DNA of 64,000 bases, from assembly GCA_934045905.1 (NCBI GenBank), contig OW203763.1, positions 17,366,948 through 17,430,947 of the forward strand, in the 5' to 3' direction. Position 1 is the first letter of the stretch, and each line of letters starts with the position of its first letter. Below are positions 62,501-64,000 of the stretch, one piece after another. The translations under genes and the position numbers were made by a program. The DNA comes from Leuctra nigra (lineage: Eukaryota; Arthropoda; Insecta; Plecoptera; Leuctridae). The notes beneath the pieces were generated by a model. The model made no database searches and was not told where the DNA came from. It saw nothing but the letters and a program-made list of their open reading frames with translations.

Positions 62501-64000
62501 GCTACATAATGTATATCAACATTCTTGAATTGATACAGGACTTAGTGTCTTTGTGTATAATGAGTGTAGAGTAAACTTAGTTTCGGTAGGGATTTAAACA
62601 CACACAAACTATCAGATATATTTATCGAAGTGATCAATATGTTCCAATCAAATGGAACTTGTATTTCCTAAACCTATAAACACGTTTCTCAAACAACTTT
62701 CTCTTGCAATGTGACATGCAGAGTTTCCACTTTTAACAAGTCCTAAACGAAAGACATAATATAAATTGTGTAGTTTCTACAGCAAGGTTATTATGGCTCA
62801 CCTATTCTGGAAGCTGTAGTACTTGGCATCTCGTGGTATTGTGCACAGCTGCTTGCCGTAGCAGCAGAGCACCTGCGGGTTGAAGGTATACTTGCGGCCA
62901 CAGCAGTAGCCGAGTGCTTGCATCACAGGGTCGATCTCTTGCTCGAATACCTCGGACAGCTGCGGGGATGAACATCAATGTTATCACTTATCAACGCATA
63001 CAAACACCATTGGCATGGTCACCCCAACATGGCTCACAGAATAAACTAACCAAAAAACCACATTTTGGTATTTGGTTAACCAAATATTAACCAAATGTAA
63101 CTTGATCTCTCCTAAGAAATTATTCAAATTTCCAAAACTGATGATTCTTGAGACCTCTCTAGACCTAGTACAAGAGTAGTTTAAGAGTGCAAATGTCGGG
63201 CCACAATATTGAGCCACTGCTCACTTTTAGTTTTGTATCCTAACATCAACTTGACAAAACATTTCTTGCAAAATGGACACGCAAGTTTAGAAAGTTTAGG
63301 GCTGTGCGAGATTGAAATTTTTCATGTCGAGCGAGATCGAGATTATTTCATAAAAGTCGAGCGAGGTATTTTACCTTCGAGATCGAGAATATTCGAGCAT
63401 TATACTTTTTTAAAAATATTTTTTTTGGTGGAAGAGAAACACAATGCAAATTGTCCAGCCACACAAGAATAACATTTGATAGGTATGCAGAACTCTCTAC
63501 TTTATATATAAAACAATACAAATCAAATTTATGGACGATACAAAGAAGTTAGCGTGCGTAGTCCTGTTAAAATAACAAAAATTTGGAAATCTTGATGGCT
63601 CTTAGTTGATATGCTCGAGACTTGAAAATTCGAGATGGTAATTTGAACAAACGATCGAGATCGAGATAGAGTTTCATATTCGAGATTCGAGAACTTTCGA
63701 GACTTGCACAGCCCTAAAAAAGTTATAGGTATTACTTTTGCATTCTCTTATCCACGAAATTCCTACCAAGGTACTCCCTACTTGCAAAAATGATTCTAGG
63801 TCTCACCTTGGTGCAGTAACGATAGACGCGTGACGTCTTCCTATTGTAGAGCCATGCGTTGTCGAACATGAGCCAGACATCGTCAACATACTCCCAAGGG
63901 TCGGAATATTGACCCGTGTCGAGCTTCCGCTTGACAGTCGAGAGGTCCATGGCACGACGTACTATCTCGAAATAGTCCGGAATGCCGAGCGCCTGGGGAT
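40381..64000 (-). CDS. nej: CBP/p300 histone acetyltransferase and coactivator (3' part of gene; 5' end outside window)
   Basis: CBP/p300 (Nejire in Drosophila) acetylates histone H3K27/K18 and many nuclear proteins and bridges transcription factors to RNA polymerase II. Fourteen exons join in phase with GT-AG introns to give 1291 residues in the window. In order they are: bromodomain, RING, PHD, HAT domain (with the lysine-rich autoregulatory segment), ZZ, TAZ2, a Q/P-rich linker, NCBD, and a long polyglutamine C-terminus. Key residues visible include the bromodomain Asn in [10 protein letters not shown], the HAT motifs DSVHFFRP and DWYKKML (Trp-Tyr of the catalytic site), ZZ cysteines (YTCNNC, HCTVC, DLC) and the TAZ2 His-Cys clusters. 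TAZ1 and KIX must lie right of 64000. Introns range from about 230 nt to 10.5 kb, and the long ones carry transposons. The exon at 55493 has an alternative long form ending at 53742. Confidence 0.97.
41600..44675. other. nej: CBP intron 13
   Basis: 3.1 kb, of which 1.3 kb is a single giant foldback (42464-43746). The rest is AT-rich with no recognised element. Confidence 0.7.
42464..43746. repeat. Giant foldback in CBP intron 13, arms about 620 bp
   Basis: Left arm 42464-43085 and right arm about 43125-43746 are inverted copies around an axis near 43107, with a loop of about 40 nt. Pairs include GTACGGGCTGTAC with GTAAAGCCCGTAC, AAGACCGGGAGGCAATCT with AGATTGCCTCCCGGTCTT, and GACACCATCTTTCACATTAA with its complement. 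A second internal GACCGGGAGGCAAATCG suggests the arms are themselves composite. Transcribed with CBP it would give a very long intronic hairpin. Confidence 0.9.
44676..44964 (-). CDS. nej: CBP exon 13: Q/P-rich linker
   Basis: 289 nt, [20 protein letters not shown] and [20 protein letters not shown], the conserved segment between TAZ2 and NCBD. Acceptor TCCATTAG|GCAACG, donor CACAAG|GTATGA. Confidence 0.95.
46211..46335. mobile_element. MITE, about 125 bp
   Basis: AGGGCCGGTTGTATAATGTCC pairs with GGACATTGTACAACCGGACG at the other end. Confidence 0.7.
46529..46722. mobile_element. MITE, family of 5321-5500
   Basis: Ends GCCTAGTTTACATGGTTCAATG and CATTGAACTGTGTAAACTAGGC pair almost fully; TTCATTCAATTCATTAAGTT pairs with its complement inside. 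Confidence 0.82.
47021..47346. mobile_element. Tc1/mariner-like MITE with nested hairpin
   Basis: Ends GTACACTTCGCCAAA and TTTGGCCGAGTGTAC, flanked by TAT/ATA. An inner inverted repeat (about 47190-47285, ATTCTATAACTCCATTGCGA with its complement) looks like a second small element inserted within. Half of the same family flanks the foldback at 34975. Confidence 0.78.
47718..47859. mobile_element. MITE family member, copy 3 of 3
   Basis: Best preserved copy: GTCTGAACTCTCA and TGAGAGTTCAGAC at the ends, with AGGCTGAGAAAGACTTCA and TTTCTCAGCCTAACAGAAC inside. Confidence 0.82.
48072..49175. mobile_element. Inverted-repeat element interrupted by a hAT insertion
   Basis: Left TAATGGACCTTGTGCGGGAA and AACGTTTTGGGGGTATTTGG pair with CCAAATACCCCCAAAACGTT and CACAAGGTCCATTTA on the right. 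The right arm is split by the hAT element 48691-49151. Confidence 0.8.
48691..49151. mobile_element. hAT non-autonomous element nested in 48072-49175
   Basis: Ends CAAGGGCGTATCAAGG and CCTGAATACGCCCTTG; exact 8-bp target duplication CACAAGGT (48683-48690 and 49152-49159). Contains GGGGGCGCAGCCCCC and GGGGCACATAGCCCCGG hairpins and G-runs, as in the 11136 and 18767 families. Confidence 0.93.
49491..49734. repeat. Inverted repeat, arms about 110 bp
   Basis: GTGTAAGCTTCACTTCCGAG and AATCTCGTCCATCGTCCATC on the left have near-perfect complements on the right, with a loop of about 30 nt. The ORF at 49365 ends within it and is not considered real. Confidence 0.85.
52017..52039 (+). repeat. Poly-G run (23 nt)
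   Basis: Uninterrupted G run inside CBP intron 12. On the transcribed (minus) strand this is poly-C. Confidence 0.9.
52385..52700. repeat. Inverted repeat, arms about 120 bp
   Basis: GTTAACAAAATAAGGCTTTG and CTTCAGAACTGTTCAATGAA on the left pair with complements at 52590-52640; outward, GTAGTGAGCGTG pairs with CACGCTCACTAC. Confidence 0.8.
53200..53700. mobile_element. pogo/Tigger-like MITE just beyond the alternative CBP stop
   Basis: 501 bp, ends CAGTAAACCCTCGTTAATTC and AATAACGAGGGTTTACTG, flanked by TA on both sides (53198-53199, 53701-53702). GTTCGAATT words are repeated subterminally. It includes CATGACGTCATG. It lies 42 nt beyond the stop of the long exon 12, so it would form part of that isoform's 3' UTR. 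Confidence 0.93.
53742..55691 (-). CDS. nej: CBP exon 12, long alternative terminal form with repeat-rich tail
   Basis: If the donor at 55492 is not used, the CBP frame stays open for another 1.75 kb and ends at TAA (53742), adding 582 residues in place of the NCBD/glutamine-rich end. The tail has, in order: a Ser/Thr/Pro region ([20 protein letters not shown]); an acidic helical segment ([20 protein letters not shown], then [16 protein letters not shown]); nine copies of RLATSIEPP; about ten NMIPVT-like units; a PPSY motif (VPPPSYESW); and a Ser/Lys-rich end with short basic clusters (KSSKKS, PSKKRC, APKRCC). An open frame this long in AT-rich DNA, in phase with the upstream exon, argues that it is translated. 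No near AATAAA was seen; TATAAA lies at about 53585 and AATAAA at 52626. I know of no such tail in other CBPs. Confidence 0.7.
   Translation of the reverse strand, partial: ETKCPVPFCLNIKHKLKQQQLQQRLQQAQLLRRRMAVMNTRTNVPSTTMGTPAPAPALVSPVVMPPGRPHEKSPRVALTHPASPTSPTPRTIGQVLSSETSHNEDDSSATSCVPTSDKSVPPCDKSVPPSLHWDLGFELNTALASIVQHQDAIIDDSLELISEDESIQREMNILDQEPVAIVQSLWEAIFESFALLNAPPEDDYVNEPVPTPVVLPSLSAIRSNSILVGPSQSQHVNYPNSSRPRLATSIEPPRLATTIEPPRLATSIEPPRLATSIEPPRLVTSIEPPRLATSIEPPRLATSIEPPRLATSIEPPRLATLIEPPRLANIAPNEAPRPANSIPRSPILYGTVDASSKISRIIIRGHPLTVNMIPITLSNNKIQVTLANNMIPARPNNMIPARPNNMIPVTVANMIPVTILKNLIPVPCPSKIIPVTLSSNMIPVTVLHNMMPVNTLNLNSMITPNKAPKSLRTLIPYTEQPSTSSASLLNVPPLFLVPPPSYESWLTLQQGQSTSSFCPPVFTSTPSKGRTLAIASSMTLPPSKTTHPSTTKRDSKTVNHSLPAQTSSRPSNTKSKSSKKSCPSKANKNSCPAASSKTSPAMPNESCPAVMPFPAATITMSYPSKKRCGETMDAPAPKRCCSESDVILD
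54290..54590 (-). repeat. nej: Coding degenerate repeat of NMIPVT-like units
   Basis: About ten units of the type (N)NMIPVT(V/L)(A/L), 27-45 nt each, seen on the plus strand as recurring GGAATCATGTTA. More diverged than the RLATSIEPP array. Confidence 0.8.
54710..54962 (-). repeat. nej: Coding 27-bp minisatellite (nine RLATSIEPP units)
   Basis: Nine tandem 27-bp units (plus-strand text GGTGGTTCAATCGAGGTGGC and so on) with few substitutions; variants are SIE, TIE, LIE and RLV. Because 27 is a multiple of 3 and the unit lacks stops, several frames on both strands are open here; only the CBP frame extends beyond the array. Confidence 0.92.
55493..55691 (-). CDS. nej: CBP exon 12, canonical short form (end of TAZ2 and linker)
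   Basis: 199 nt from TTTAG|GAGACG ([20 protein letters not shown]) to CCGCCAG|GTAGGC. The single leftover G joins GC at 44964 to give ...[15 protein letters not shown]. The splice to the 44676 exon is needed for the NCBD-containing protein. The same exon can run on to 53742. Confidence 0.93.
56054..56260 (-). CDS. nej: CBP exon: TAZ2 domain
   Basis: 207 nt, [40 protein letters not shown] and [20 protein letters not shown]. The zinc-binding His-Cys-Cys-Cys sets are intact. Confidence 0.97.
56443..56793 (-). CDS. nej: CBP exon: HAT C-terminus and ZZ finger
   Basis: 351 nt, [40 protein letters not shown] and [20 protein letters not shown]. Acceptor TTCCACAG|CCTATC, donor CCTCAG|GTTTGT. Confidence 0.96.
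56794..57286. other. nej: CBP intron without recognised content
   Basis: AT-rich intron of 493 bp between the HAT and ZZ exons; nothing recognised. Other introns above 300 bp without recognised elements are 55692-56053, 57524-58343, 60935-61462, 62439-62801 and 62047-62357. Confidence 0.6.
57287..57523 (-). CDS. nej: CBP exon: lysine-rich autoregulatory loop and HAT end
   Basis: 237 nt, [20 protein letters not shown], then [16 protein letters not shown] and [20 protein letters not shown]. An alternative in-frame acceptor 18 nt further in (ATTGAG|GATGCT) cannot be excluded. Confidence 0.94.
58344..58508 (-). CDS. nej: CBP exon: HAT domain, acidic segment
   Basis: 165 nt, [20 protein letters not shown] and [20 protein letters not shown]; donor GCCAAT|GTACGT. 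Confidence 0.96.
58748..58913 (-). CDS. nej: CBP exon: HAT domain, catalytic Trp-Tyr
   Basis: 166 nt, [20 protein letters not shown] and [17 protein letters not shown]. The Trp in HIWACPP and the WY of DWYKKML are the conserved substrate-tunnel and catalytic residues of p300. Confidence 0.97.
59204..60100. mobile_element. hAT non-autonomous element in a CBP intron
   Basis: 897 bp; ends CAGGGTTGGGTCA and TGACCCAACCCTG; exact 8-bp target duplication ATAAAAAG (59196-59203 and 60101-60108). Subterminal zones repeat GTAGAATATTCTAC-like words. It occupies about half of the intron 58914-60673, which otherwise shows nothing recognised. Confidence 0.94.
60674..60934 (-). CDS. nej: CBP exon: HAT domain core
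   Basis: 261 nt, [34 protein letters not shown] and [16 protein letters not shown], including the acetyl-CoA-binding Asp/Ser/Arg region; donor CTAGG|GTAAGA. Confidence 0.97.
61463..61678 (-). CDS. nej: CBP exon: PHD end and start of HAT domain
   Basis: 216 nt, [30 protein letters not shown] and [18 protein letters not shown]. Confidence 0.96.
61912..62046 (-). CDS. nej: CBP exon: PHD finger
   Basis: 135 nt, [12 protein letters not shown], then [18 protein letters not shown] with the PHD zinc ligands; acceptor TTGCAG|GGCGAT, donor CAAGG|GTGAGC. Confidence 0.96.
62358..62438 (-). CDS. nej: CBP exon: RING region
   Basis: 81 nt, [20 protein letters not shown] and DPTLPQT; donor CAAAC|GTAAGT. 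Confidence 0.95.
62802..62959 (-). CDS. nej: CBP exon: end of bromodomain and start of RING
   Basis: [20 protein letters not shown], then [20 protein letters not shown]. Acceptor CCGCAG|CTGTCC; donor AATAG|GTGAGC splits an Arg codon. Confidence 0.96.
63297..63716. mobile_element. hAT non-autonomous element (TAGGGCTGTGCGAG family) in CBP bromodomain intron
   Basis: 420 bp; ends TAGGGCTGTGCGAG and CTTGCACAGCCCTA, flanks AGAAAGTT and AAAAAGTT (7 of 8). Subterminal TCGAGATCGAG repeats. Same family as 8467-9288. It sits in the intron 62960-63806. Confidence 0.92.
63807..64000 (-). CDS. nej: CBP exon: bromodomain (truncated by window end)
   Basis: Reads (D)[28 protein letters not shown] and [18 protein letters not shown], then CACCAAG|GTGAGA. 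It covers helices ZA to C including the acetyl-lysine-binding Asn. Confidence 0.96.

Noticed and set aside
1..64000. CRISPR arrays, bacterial operons, phage or LTR retrovirus genes
   Set aside because: None seen; repeats are of transposon or minisatellite type and the genes are spliced.

Overview
The window is arthropod, most probably insect, nuclear DNA. The genes are broken by GT-AG introns, the non-coding DNA is AT-rich and full of short DNA-transposon remnants, and the recognisable proteins (CBP/Nejire, choline/ethanolamine phosphotransferase, TOM5) are animal proteins whose wording is insect-like. The short palindrome TAGGTACCTA recurs throughout, as in many hemipteran and lepidopteran genomes, but I cannot fix the order from sequence alone. 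There are no operons, CRISPR arrays or bacterial genes.

Layout. (1) 1-12866, minus strand: a CDP-alcohol phosphotransferase gene (CEPT1/bbc type) whose last exons lie beyond the left edge. Six exons were found, including two 132-nt exons that look mutually exclusive. (2) 13288-13782, plus strand: an intronless lysine-rich coiled-coil protein, head to head with CEPT1. (3) 16813-20430, minus strand: a three-exon gene for a small, unrecognised protein with a hydrophobic C-terminus, possibly preceded on the same transcript by another short ORF. (4) 20570-27966: mostly repeats (5S-derived SINE, LINE pieces, hAT elements, a broken BED-finger transposase, a large palindrome). (5) 27967-36047, plus strand: a tiny two-exon TOM5 homologue with a 7.9-kb intron holding several transposons and an array of ETS/CRE-like motifs. 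(6) 40381-64000, minus strand: the 3' two thirds of CBP/p300 (nejire), from the bromodomain to the C-terminus, in 14 exons, entering from the right edge.

The most notable observations are: a CBP exon that stays open for 1.75 kb beyond its own splice donor, predicting a CBP isoform that ends in a repeat-rich 582-residue tail instead of the NCBD and glutamine-rich end; the pair of equal-length alternative exons in the phosphotransferase; several very long foldbacks inside introns, including a 1.3-kb one in a CBP intron; and a dense set of hAT-type elements, many with exact 8-bp target duplications, some nested three deep and several sharing GC-rich hairpin modules.

The genes have no evident joint pathway; they are neighbours. 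CBP is a nuclear acetyltransferase and coactivator, CEPT1 makes phospholipids in the ER/Golgi, and TOM5 belongs to the mitochondrial import pore. All exon joins were made by eye from splice consensus, reading phase and family knowledge; no transcript data were available.
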